Part shown: positions 1 through 7,093 of the stretch, piece by piece
How the letters are laid out: the number at the start of each line of letters is the position of its first letter
Position numbering within the stretch: position 1 is the stretch's first letter
Origin: Opitutaceae bacterium UBA2377
GTDB lineage: Bacteria > Verrucomicrobiota > Verrucomicrobiia > Opitutales > Opitutaceae
DNA length: 22,250 nt
Direction of reading: 5' to 3'
Assembly (NCBI GenBank): GCA_002344205.1
Contig: DDSZ01000007.1
Coordinates: 215-22,464, forward strand
Made by a program: the position numbers and the translations under genes
The notes under the pieces: generated by a model
Told to the model about the DNA's origin: nothing
Database searches by the model: none
The model's input: only the letters and a program-made list of their open reading frames with translations

Positions 1-734
1 CCGCGGAACATGCGGCCGGGGAAGGCATCCACGGTGAAATTCACGGCCATGCCGGTCTCGACGCTGCCGATGTCGGCTTCGGAGATGGCGGCGTTGATCT
101 GCATGTTGGCGAGATCGTTCGCGATGATGAAGAGCACCGGGGCGTTGAAGCTGGCGGCCACGGTCTTGCCCACGTCCACCTGCCGGTCGATGACGATGCC
201 GTCGATGGGGGAGAAGATGGAGCAGCGGGCGAGGTCCACCCGCGCGTTTTCGACGGCGGCCTCGCGGGTGAGCAGGTTGGCGTCGGCCTGGGCGAGCTGG
301 GCGTTGGCCTGGTCGAGTTCCTGCTGGGAAACGAGATTGCTCTGGCGCAGCGCGCGGGTGCGCTCGGTGTTGAGCCGCACGAGTGCGTGGTTGGCCTGCG
401 CGGAGGCGAGGTCGGCCTCGGCCTGCCGGAGGCGCTGCTCATAGCTGGACGCGTCGATCCGGGCGATGAGCTGGCCGGTTTTCACCGGGGAATTGTAGTC
501 GGCCAGCACCTCGGTCACGAGGCCGGAGATCTGGCTGCCGACCTCGACAGAGGTCACGGGCTGCAGCGTGCCGCTGGCGGTGACGACCTGCGAGATCGTG
601 CCGCGGCTGACGGTGGCCGTCGTGAAGACGGGCTTGGGCGCGTTGCCGCGCTGGTAATAAAACCAGCCGCCGGTGGCGGCAGCGATCAGGATCAGGACAA
701 AGAGCGGGCCTCGGAGGCGGCTGGGCTTGGGCAT
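1..734 (-). CDS. Periplasmic adaptor of a MacA/HlyD-type efflux system (partial)
   Basis: The first 244 codons are in the window; the C-terminus lies beyond position 1. Translation shows a short basic N-terminus, one membrane anchor at about residues 10-27, then the first half of a biotinyl-lipoyl-like domain (about 56-95, including VTASGTLQPV and SGLVTEVLADYNSPVKTGQ). A coiled-coil hairpin follows at about 96-165, and the second lipoyl half (SPIDGIVIDRQVDVGKTV, about 175-192) leads into a beta-barrel. This is the layout of MacA-type adaptors, which link an inner-membrane ABC or RND pump to an outer-membrane channel and act in the periplasm. The pump would be expected just outside the window, so MacB-type or RND-type cannot be decided. 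The ATG at 734 lies just before the membrane segment; no clear Shine-Dalgarno sequence precedes it. The gene lies downstream of coaD, separated by a hairpin. Confidence 0.9.
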   Translation of the reverse strand, partial: MPKPSRLRGPLFVLILIAAATGGWFYYQRGNAPKPVFTTATVSRGTISQVVTASGTLQPVTSVEVGSQISGLVTEVLADYNSPVKTGQLIARIDASSYEQRLRQAEADLASAQANHALVRLNTERTRALRQSNLVSQQELDQANAQLAQADANLLTREAAVENARVDLARCSIFSPIDGIVIDRQVDVGKTVAASFNAPVLFIIANDLANMQINAAISEADIGSVETGMAVNFTVDAFPGRMFR

Positions 735-820
735 GGGAGATGGGCGGAAAAAGGGGGAAAGGTGGACGCGACCGACGATGACAGTGGAGAAGACGCCGCG
801 GAGGGCAACCGGGTGACAAC

Positions 821-847
821 AAAATTGTCGCCGGTCAGTCCGGCGAC
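821..847 (-). terminator. Terminator-like hairpin after coaD
   Basis: Read on the minus strand just after the coaD stop, an 8-bp perfect stem (GTCGCCGG / CCGGCGAC, arms at 840-847 and 827-834) with a 5-base loop is followed by AATTTTGTTG. The T-run is short and interrupted, so termination may be partial. It separates coaD from the adaptor gene. Confidence 0.6.
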
Positions 848-850
848 GGC

Positions 851-1330
851 TCAGCCGTGCTGGGCGGCGCGGAGCGCGGCGGCGACGTTGGCGGGCACGA
901 AGTGGGCGATGTCACCGCCATACTTGGCGACCTGCTTGACGAGCGTGGAGCTGGTGTAGCTGAACTGCTCGTTGGGCATCACGAAGATGGTTTCCAGTTC
1001 CGGCTTCAGGTGCCGGTTCATCAGGGCCATGTTGAACTCGAACTCGAAGTCGGAGAGGGCGCGCAGCCCGCGGATGATGGCCTGCGCCTGCTGCGCGACC
1101 GCAAAATCGACCAGGAGACCGTTGAAGCTGGTGACCGTGACATTGCCGAATTGGGTGACATTGGGCCGGACCATGGCGAGCCGCTGCTCGACCGTGAAGA
1201 GGGGGGCCTTGCCGGGGTTGTCGGCGATGGCGACCGTCACGCGATCAAAGAGTTTGGCCGCGCGGCCGAGCACGTCGAGGTGGCCGTGGGTGATGGGGTC
1301 GAAAGTGCCGGGATAGATGCAGTGGCGCAT
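851..1330 (-). CDS. coaD: Phosphopantetheine adenylyltransferase
   Basis: This cytoplasmic enzyme transfers AMP from ATP to 4'-phosphopantetheine to give dephospho-CoA, the penultimate step of coenzyme A synthesis. The 159-residue product has the usual family length. Near the N-terminus it carries the nucleotidyltransferase signature GTFDPITHGH, with the HxGH-type motif at residues 14-17. IRGLRALSDFEFEFNMALMN lies mid-protein, and YTSSTLVKQVAKYGGDI near residue 125 corresponds to the conserved ATP-contacting SSTxVK region. The ATG at 1330 starts directly at the conserved first beta strand, so the start is well supported although no strong ribosome binding site is visible. It is transcribed away from the accessory patch on its right and is followed by a terminator-like hairpin. 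Confidence 0.97.
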   Translation of the reverse strand: MRHCIYPGTFDPITHGHLDVLGRAAKLFDRVTVAIADNPGKAPLFTVEQRLAMVRPNVTQFGNVTVTSFNGLLVDFAVAQQAQAIIRGLRALSDFEFEFNMALMNRHLKPELETIFVMPNEQFSYTSSTLVKQVAKYGGDIAHFVPANVAAALRAAQHG

Positions 1331-1476
1331 GGAGATGAACTGAGCAAATGCGGTTCAATCCCGGCTGGCGAACGTCTTTTTGCATCAATCACGTAGCGAC
1401 GCGACTGCGCTTCTCGCCTGCGATGAGCCGGGCCACTGCAACCAACCGAACCCCATCCGCTCCTGTGCGTGTGCCC

Positions 1477-1490
1477 GTGACATCGGTCAC
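1477..1490. repeat. Small palindrome upstream of coaD
   Basis: GTGAC, four bases, GTCAC forms a perfect 5-bp dyad in the otherwise featureless 1331-1509 interval upstream of coaD. It could be an operator half-site pair or chance; nothing else supports regulation here. Confidence 0.25.
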
Positions 1491-1509
1491 CTCGTAGGCC
1501 TATTCATAT

Positions 1510-1902
<393 letters not shown>

Positions 1903-1916
1903 AAGACCGTTGCTGA

Positions 1917-1944
1917 CCCCTTTTGTTCGTGCCCTTTTGTTCGT
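1917..1944. repeat. Tandem 14-bp direct repeat
   Basis: CCCCTTTTGTTCGT at 1917-1930 is followed directly by GCCCTTTTGTTCGT at 1931-1944, 13 of 14 identical. It sits between the end of the IS110 fragment and the AT-rich segment, so it may mark an insertion or recombination junction. Confidence 0.6.
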
Positions 1945-1953
1945 CCACGCATT

Positions 1954-2571
1954 TTAATTACCACGGTATCTTGAATAATATAGCAGTTCTTCATCTGTAA
2001 TCATATCGGTGGCCTTCAAGATCGTTAAGATGAGTGCACGATACAATGTTTCAGAGCAATATAACTGGACTCCGAGGTGATTAGCGGGAGAGAACCACAC
2101 AACATACGACCTGCCTGACGTAACCATACCTTGTGTATTGCTTGAGATGCCATCAATACGACATGATAGTTCAACTTGAAATTGAGGTCTACTAGCACCT
2201 GTATCTGCTGCAATAAAATAGCTTATACCAATGCCATCGATATGGACTTTAAATTCTGGAATAATTTCGGGTGGCGTTACCTTGAGCTTAGAAAGTTTCT
2301 CCAAAAATCGATCGACATTGACATCAAAAATTGTCTCCGGGCTTCTTTCTCTTCGGTAGACCGCGGGGACGGTTCCGAATTTATCAAACGTTAATGAAAT
2401 ATTGCTGAGTGAATCGAGCTGTTTCTGACCAAGGTTTTCGACAGCCAAAGCAAGGGCGTCATTGTTGCCAACCAGGATTACCTGCCGTGCACCCAAACTT
2501 GCGCAGCCATGCGCTAAAAGTATTACTATAAAGAACAATATTACTTTAAATGTGATTTTGATAATTATCAT
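1954..2571 (-). CDS. Putative lipoprotein of unknown function, AT-rich
   Basis: I do not recognise this 205-residue protein. From the ATG at 2571 it starts with a lysine-containing hydrophobic segment (about residues 5-20) ending in LLAHGC, a plausible though imperfect lipobox with Cys23. That predicts export and lipidation, with the rest in the periplasm or at the outer membrane. The mature part is soluble-looking with alternating hydrophobic stretches, but I see no catalytic motif. A longer version from a TTG at 2616 would put 15 polar residues before the signal, so 2571 is preferred. Codon and base use is much more AT-rich (ATA, AAT and TTA common) than every neighbour, which points to recent acquisition. 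The gene stands alone between an IS110 remnant and a long palindrome and has no identifiable partner. Confidence 0.7.
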   Translation of the reverse strand: MIIIKITFKVILFFIVILLAHGCASLGARQVILVGNNDALALAVENLGQKQLDSLSNISLTFDKFGTVPAVYRRERSPETIFDVNVDRFLEKLSKLKVTPPEIIPEFKVHIDGIGISYFIAADTGASRPQFQVELSCRIDGISSNTQGMVTSGRSYVVWFSPANHLGVQLYCSETLYRALILTILKATDMITDEELLYYSRYRGN

Positions 2572-2629
2572 GGACGTGGAGCCCCGAGGAGGCTGCATAG
2601 GGTTGATTGATATCAAATTACTATAATTC

Positions 2630-2684
2630 GGCCAGAAGGGTTAGCAAAAGGTGTCATGCTTTACCTTTTACCTTTCTTCTGGCC
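2630..2684. repeat. Long imperfect palindrome at the right edge of the AT-rich patch
   Basis: The outer arms GGCCAGAAG (2630-2638) and CTTCTGGCC (2676-2684) pair perfectly, as do the inner arms AAAAGGT (2646-2652) and ACCTTTT (2663-2669). They are separated by a nearly symmetric internal loop, with a 10-base apical loop. It lies upstream of the AT-rich lipoprotein gene, where base composition returns to the GC-rich norm. It could be a cruciform, a recombination site or a transcription element. Confidence 0.55.
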
Positions 2685-2689
2685 AGCCC

Positions 2690-3330
2690 CACATGCTTGC
2701 TGAGGTAGGCGCCCGTGCCCATGTCGAGTTGGGCGCGAATCCGATGGGGCCGTTAGGCGATAGGGTTGATGGGTGAAAGATCGACAAGCACGTGGTGATC
2801 TGGCGAAGCATGACTGCGGGCGTGGGTTTAAATGTCTTTTGAGCACGCGGTTTGAGGGGCGCTTTGCGGCGGGCTTGGCTGGCTGACGCTTGCCGAGGTG
2901 TATTTTTGCAGCCGTTGGCATGTGGTTTTTGTTTTGGCCGAGAAATGAAGGCGTGGCAACCACGCAAGAGCCAGGCCGGTCGCATGCCGGAACGTTTGAT
3001 TGCCCGGCCGGCCGCTGAGATTCACGCAGACCTCCGCTTTCAGGGGATGCTTCATGAAGTGCCGGCAAAGCCGGAGCCCACCGGTCGCGGGTTTTGCCGC
3101 GCGAGGTGGCATGGTCCGGCATGGAGGCGCGGTGGGGCACATGGAAGAGCGGCTCTTTGCGCGGAGTGCTCCGCGGCGGACCGCGGGTGCGGTCAAGCGC
3201 CTGCCGGAGAGAAGTAAGCCGCAAGCCGCCCCGTTCACCGTCGCGGCGGGTTGCGGTCTTCGATTTGGCACCGCGCGCCGTCTCTGTTGTTGCCTTTGGA
3301 CGGGTGGACTGTGTTTTAGCGCGCTGAACC
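2690..3330. other. Stretch without a supported gene, hairpin-rich
   Basis: About 640 bases between the palindrome and pgsA hold no gene I can support. Open frames exist on both strands, the longest reading minus from 3389, but they give arginine- and proline-rich sequence without a recognisable domain or consistent codon bias. Short perfect hairpins are visible: GCGTGG/CCACGC at 2951-2965, CCGGC/GCCGG at 3062-3074 and GACCGC/GCGGTC at 3179-3194. The promoter of the pgsA-pgpA genes should lie at the right end, but I cannot place it. A decayed gene on the minus strand between about 2830 and 3060 is possible but not demonstrable. Confidence 0.5.
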
Positions 3331-3933
3331 GTGCGCCTCAACCTCCCCAACATCCTGACGCTCTCCCGGCTGCCCGCGATGTTTGCCATCGTGGCGCTGA
3401 TGTATGCGGATTTTCAGTGGGCGGCGACGATCGCGTTCTGGCTCTACATCGCGGCGGCGCTCTCGGACTGGCTCGACGGCAAGCTGGCGCGGGAGAGCGG
3501 GCAGGTCTCCACCTTTGGGCGGTTCATGGACGCGGTGATCGACAAGGTGATGGTCGTCGGCCTGATGGTGGCGCTGGTGAATGGCGGCTATTTTCCGGGC
3601 TACCGAACGACCGCGATGCTCCTCGTGTTGTGCGTGATCGGCCGCGAATTCATGATCTCGGGCCTGCGGATGGTGGCGGCGAGCAAGGGCGTCGTGGTGG
3701 AAGCCGACGCGGGCGGGAAGTTCAAAACCTTCCTGCAGCTCAACGCCATCGGCTGGCTGCTCGGCACCAAGATGCTCGCGAACGATTTCGGCAGCCTGTT
3801 CAGCGGCGAGGCGCGCTGGCAGGTGACTTGGGTTTATTGGATCGGCCTGACCTTTTTTGTGCTTTCGGTCGTGCTGACAATGACCTCGGGCTGGAGCTAT
3901 TTTCGCAAGCACGGCCACGTGGTGAAGGATTGA
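3331..3933 (+). CDS. pgsA: CDP-diacylglycerol-glycerol-3-phosphate 3-phosphatidyltransferase
   Basis: This inner-membrane enzyme joins CDP-diacylglycerol and glycerol 3-phosphate to give phosphatidylglycerophosphate, the committed step to phosphatidylglycerol and cardiolipin. The 200-residue protein has the complete CDP-alcohol phosphatidyltransferase motif D-x2-D-G-x2-A-R-x8-G-x3-D-x3-D, read as D46, D49, G50, A53, R54, G63, D67 and D71. Several hydrophobic membrane segments surround it, at about 14-28, 33-46, 73-85, 95-112 and 165-185. MRLNLPNILTLSRL is the typical start of the family. The start codon is GTG at 3331, chosen because it lies directly before this conserved opening. The pgpA gene follows after 3 bases, so the enzyme of the next step is almost certainly co-transcribed. 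Confidence 0.95.
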   Translation: MRLNLPNILTLSRLPAMFAIVALMYADFQWAATIAFWLYIAAALSDWLDGKLARESGQVSTFGRFMDAVIDKVMVVGLMVALVNGGYFPGYRTTAMLLVLCVIGREFMISGLRMVAASKGVVVEADAGGKFKTFLQLNAIGWLLGTKMLANDFGSLFSGEARWQVTWVYWIGLTFFVLSVVLTMTSGWSYFRKHGHVVKD

Positions 3934-3936
3934 ACG

Positions 3937-4455
3937 ATGCGTCTGGTGCAACCGGTCTGGCCGCGTTTTTTGCCCACCGCCACGGTGCTGGGCTGCGCCA
4001 CGCTCGGGCCGCTGGGCCGGAAGCTGCGCGCGCCGGGCACGTGGGGATCGGTGGCGGGGCTGCTGTATTTCACCGTCGTTTTTTACCCGCTCGGCTGGCT
4101 GGGAGCTTTGCTGCTGAGCGCCATTGGCATCTACGTGGCGGTGGCGATCTGCGGGGAGGCGGAGTTTCGGCTCGGTCGGCGCGATCCGGGCGAGGTCATC
4201 CTCGACGAGTTTGTGGCGATGCCGCTCTGCTTTCTCGGCTGGCCGCTGCTGGTGGGACCGGCGCCGGCGTGGGCGGTGTTCATGGCGGGTTTCGCGCTGT
4301 TTCGCTTTTTTGACATCGTGAAGCCGCTGGGCATCGCCCGGCTGCAGGAACTGCCGGCGGGTTGGGGCGTGGTGGCGGATGACGTGGCGGCGGCGCTGGC
4401 CACATGCGGGGTGCTGCATCTGGCGCAGTGGGGCTGGCTGCGGTTCGGCGGCTGA
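3937..4455 (+). CDS. pgpA: Phosphatidylglycerophosphatase A
   Basis: This membrane phosphatase removes phosphate from phosphatidylglycerophosphate, the product of the upstream enzyme, to yield phosphatidylglycerol. The 172-residue length fits the PgpA family. Conserved blocks are visible: APGTWGS (32-38), DPGEVILDEFVAMPL (83-97), FRFFDIVKPLGIARLQELP (122-140) and GWGVVADDVAAA (142-153). The acidic residues in these blocks form the presumed metal site. Hydrophobic segments lie at about 39-66, 95-120 and 150-165. The 3-base gap to pgsA indicates a two-gene unit. A hairpin then separates it from the pilus-like genes, which may still be read through because no T-tract follows. Confidence 0.94.
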   Translation: MRLVQPVWPRFLPTATVLGCATLGPLGRKLRAPGTWGSVAGLLYFTVVFYPLGWLGALLLSAIGIYVAVAICGEAEFRLGRRDPGEVILDEFVAMPLCFLGWPLLVGPAPAWAVFMAGFALFRFFDIVKPLGIARLQELPAGWGVVADDVAAALATCGVLHLAQWGWLRFGG

Positions 4456-4464
4456 CCGCGTTTG

Positions 4465-4487
4465 CACTTGCGGGACCCGCGCAAGTG
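4465..4487 (+). other. Hairpin between pgpA and the pilus-like genes
   Basis: CACTTGCG (4465-4472) and CGCAAGTG (4480-4487) form a perfect 8-bp stem with a 7-base loop in the 53-base gap between pgpA and the PilM-like gene. It is followed by AAATGG rather than a T-tract, so it is not a standard terminator. It may be an operator dyad, a partial attenuator or an mRNA processing site. Confidence 0.5.
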
Positions 4488-4508
4488 AAATGGCCTTGCG
4501 GCGTGCCC

Positions 4509-6179
4509 ATGCGTCGCCCTTCGCGTGTGATCGTGCTTGATTGCGGAGCCAGTCATGTCTCCGCGGCGGTGCTGGCCACGGACCGTGCCGGCCGCCTGAC
4601 CCTTGAGCGTTTTGCCCTGGAAATTCACGGTGCGGAGTCGGCGGTGGAGGAAGATTGGGTGCAAGAAACCGGTCGGGCGCTCGCCACCCTCGCCAGGCGC
4701 GAGCGGCTGCGCGGCGAGTGCCGGCTGGCGATCCCGCCGCATCTGGCCTTGCTGCGCTTTGCCCGGAGCCCGGCGGTGGAGCCGCGGCGCCGCGAGGAAG
4801 TGATCCGGTTCGAGGCGGCGCAGCACATTCCCTATGCGCCGGGGGAAGTGGTGTGGGACTGGGTGGAAGTGGCGGATGACGGCATGGACTTCGATTTCAT
4901 GCTGGCGGCGGTGAAGACGGCCGAGCTGACCGCGCTTTGCCGGGTGGTGAGCGCGGCGGGTTTTCGCCCGGTGCAGGTGCTGCCGGCGGGGCTGGCGTTG
5001 CTGGAGGCGAGGTGGCTGGGCACCGGGCATGGTCCGGCGGACACGCTGTGGGTGGACATCGGCGCACGCTCGACCCAACTGCTGTTTGTCACCGGCGGGC
5101 GTTTTTATCTGCGGACGCTGACACTCGGGGCCCAGGCGATAACCCATGCGGTGGCGGATGAACAAAGGATCGGTCCGGTGGCGGCGGAAGCGGCAAAGCG
5201 CGAGGTATTTGGCGGCGAGACGGGCGTGGCAGTGGACTTGCCGGTGCGGGACGCGGTGGAGCGTGCCACCGCCAATTTCAATCTGCGGATGGGCCTGGAA
5301 GTCGCGCGGGCGCTGGCGGCCCATGCGCAGCAACCGGGGGCGGTGCGGCCGGCGGTGGTGCAACTCACAGGCGGCGGGGCCCAGACCCCGGGGTTGAGCG
5401 CAGCATTGCGCGACAAACTCGGACTGACGGTTGACCTCTTGGGACTGCCGCCCGGCGTGCAATTGGCGGCGACGGCAAAAGCGGACGGAGCGGACAAGGC
5501 GGGCGTTTATCTGCCGGTGCTCGTGGGTCTGGCAGCCGGCGCGACCCGGACGGAAGGACGCACGCCGAATCTGCTGCCGCCGGAGTGGAGCGAGGCCGGG
5601 GCCTTGCGCCGCGCGCAAGGGTGGTGGCTGGCTGGCGCGGCGCTGTTGCTCCTCGCGTTGGTTCCGCCGCTGTGGGAAGCGGCGGGACGCCGCCACGCGG
5701 CCAAACAGGAAGCCGACCGGCTGGAACGGGCGATGCAACCACTGCGGGCGCAGGCGGCCGCGAATGCGCAGATCCTGGCCGAACTGGAACGCGTGCAGGA
5801 ACAAGGTGCGCGACTGGGCCGGCTCGTGCGGGCGAAGTCAGTCTGGCTGGATTTTTTTGCCGAGCTGCAGTCGGCACTCTTTGCTGTTGAGGACGTGTGG
5901 CTTGACCGGCTGCAACTGGAGCCGTTGCCACCGGTGAGCATGATGGCGGGCGCGCCGGATGCGCCGTTGCGGCTGGCAATCAGCGGACGCTTGTTGGATA
6001 CGCGCAATCCGCTCGCGAAAGTAAGTCCGGAGGCGAACGTCCGGGTGCGCCGGTTGCTGGCGAAAATCCGCGAGAGCCGGTTTGTCGCCGCGGTCGAGGA
6101 TGAGCGTTTCGATGCCACCCAGCCGGGCATCCTGCGTTTCGATGTCACCCTTTTGCTGGAGCCGGCCGAGCCGCTCTGA
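4509..6179 (+). CDS. pilM: PilM-PilN-like fusion protein of a type IV pilus-like system (Amuc_1101-like)
   Basis: The 556-residue product joins two functions usually encoded separately. Residues 1-370 resemble PilM, the cytoplasmic actin-like ATPase of type IV pilus assembly. They show a phosphate-1 region VIVLDCGASHVSAAVL (7-22), the inserted SHS2-like block EVIRFEAAQHIPYAPGE (about 97-113), VDIGARSTQLLFV (about 180) and the nucleotide-contacting TGGGAQTPG (about 286). Residues 371-391 form one membrane helix (WWLAGAALLLLALVPPLW). A coiled coil (about 395-440) and a small alpha/beta domain follow, which is the architecture of PilN. PilM normally binds the N-terminal tail of PilN, so a fusion would fix that contact. 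The ATG at 4509 begins directly at the actin-like fold; an upstream in-frame ATG at 4404 lies inside pgpA and is rejected. The PilO-like gene follows after 8 bases. Confidence 0.85.
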   Translation: MRRPSRVIVLDCGASHVSAAVLATDRAGRLTLERFALEIHGAESAVEEDWVQETGRALATLARRERLRGECRLAIPPHLALLRFARSPAVEPRRREEVIRFEAAQHIPYAPGEVVWDWVEVADDGMDFDFMLAAVKTAELTALCRVVSAAGFRPVQVLPAGLALLEARWLGTGHGPADTLWVDIGARSTQLLFVTGGRFYLRTLTLGAQAITHAVADEQRIGPVAAEAAKREVFGGETGVAVDLPVRDAVERATANFNLRMGLEVARALAAHAQQPGAVRPAVVQLTGGGAQTPGLSAALRDKLGLTVDLLGLPPGVQLAATAKADGADKAGVYLPVLVGLAAGATRTEGRTPNLLPPEWSEAGALRRAQGWWLAGAALLLLALVPPLWEAAGRRHAAKQEADRLERAMQPLRAQAAANAQILAELERVQEQGARLGRLVRAKSVWLDFFAELQSALFAVEDVWLDRLQLEPLPPVSMMAGAPDAPLRLAISGRLLDTRNPLAKVSPEANVRVRRLLAKIRESRFVAAVEDERFDATQPGILRFDVTLLLEPAEPL

Positions 6180-6187
6180 GCCGCGAT

Positions 6188-7093
6188 ATGAATCTCCGGC
6201 CACAGCATCCGCGGTTTCTCCTCCTCATGGGCGGCATGGCGCTCCTGTTTGGCGCCGGCTTGTGGTGGACGCTGCGGACGATCGAGGCGGCCGCGAGCGC
6301 CGAGCGACAACTGGCGAGCAAGCGCCACGAATGGCGGATGCTGACGGAAGGTGAAGCGGCGGCCACCGAGGATGCCTCCGCCCGGTTGCAAGCGAAGCAG
6401 GCCGCGGCCGCACGGCAGTTGGCGACACTCGCCGCGCAGTGGCACGGACCGGAGGCCGAGGCGGGGCCGCTGCCGCCGGACCGGGCGGCGGCATTTTTTG
6501 AATTGGCGGCGATGATCGAATCCCTGCGCAAGACGGCGGAAGCGGCCGGGGTCAGGCTGCAGGCGGACGAGTATTTCGGTTTTTCCAGTTATCGCCAGAC
6601 CGGGCCGGAAGAACGTCTGATCGAGATAGTGCACCGGCAACAAATGGTCGTCCAACGGCTGGTCGAAACGCTTTGTGAGGCAAGTCCGGCGAGCCTGCTG
6701 GCGGTGCAAAGGGAGCAGCCGGAGGCGGAGCGCGTTGGCCGGGCGCAGACCGGCGTTGCGGCGGACTTTTTCACGGTGGATTCACGCTGGTCGCTGCGCC
6801 GCGATCCCGCGGTGTGGGCGCAGGCCTACCGGATCGTTTTCACGGGTGACACCCGGGTGCTGCGGTCATTTCTGAGCCGGCTGGCGGTGCTGGACCAGCC
6901 GCTCAGCGTCCGGCTGGTCGAAGTGGAACCGCTGGCCGAGCCGTCACCGGTGATGAAACCGGGGGCCGGCGGGTGGACGCCATCATCGGCCGACGTCGCG
7001 CCCACGTCGGTCTTGGGCGCACGGCAAAGCAAATTCACGGTCACGGTGGAGCACGCGATGGTAAATGGCACCGGAGCGGAGGACGGAAAATGA
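6188..7093 (+). CDS. PilO-like protein, Amuc_1100-like
   Basis: The 301-residue protein has a short cytoplasmic tail, one membrane helix at about residues 10-28, a long coiled coil (about 33-85) and a periplasmic alpha/beta region. This is the topology of PilO, the inner-membrane partner of PilN in the pilus alignment complex. Sequence identity is hard to judge by eye. Size, topology and its position between a PilM-like gene and an Amuc_1099-like and a secretin gene match Amuc_1100 of Akkermansia, whose fold is known to resemble PilO. Features include a predicted helical block around FFELAAMIESLRKTAEAAG (about 103-121) and a C-terminal SKFTVTVEHAMV strand. The ATG at 6188 is 8 bases after the upstream stop, and its own stop overlaps the next start (ATGA). 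Family assignment rests largely on context. Confidence 0.78.
   Translation: MNLRPQHPRFLLLMGGMALLFGAGLWWTLRTIEAAASAERQLASKRHEWRMLTEGEAAATEDASARLQAKQAAAARQLATLAAQWHGPEAEAGPLPPDRAAAFFELAAMIESLRKTAEAAGVRLQADEYFGFSSYRQTGPEERLIEIVHRQQMVVQRLVETLCEASPASLLAVQREQPEAERVGRAQTGVAADFFTVDSRWSLRRDPAVWAQAYRIVFTGDTRVLRSFLSRLAVLDQPLSVRLVEVEPLAEPSPVMKPGAGGWTPSSADVAPTSVLGARQSKFTVTVEHAMVNGTGAEDGK

Noticed and set aside
1350..1375. GGTTCAATCCC resembling a tRNA T-arm
   Set aside because: Only about three base pairs flank the loop, no acceptor, anticodon or D-arm can be drawn, and the 5' half would fall inside coaD.
2725..2760. GTTGGGC and GTTAGGC heptamers resembling integron attC core sites near the AT-rich gene
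   Set aside because: No matching RYYYAAC partner at suitable distance and orientation was found on either strand, so no attC site can be built.
2661..3389. Long minus-strand open frame of 242 codons upstream of pgsA
   Set aside because: Low-complexity arginine/proline-rich product, no domain, overlaps the pgsA start, and GC-rich DNA readily leaves such frames open.
3000..4313. Long plus-strand frame of 437 codons
   Set aside because: It runs in another frame through pgsA and pgpA, both of which have full family motifs; the product is a shadow.
3316..6709. Three long antisense frames across pgsA, pgpA and the pilus-like genes
   Set aside because: Arginine/histidine-rich shadows of GC-rich coding DNA without recognisable domains.
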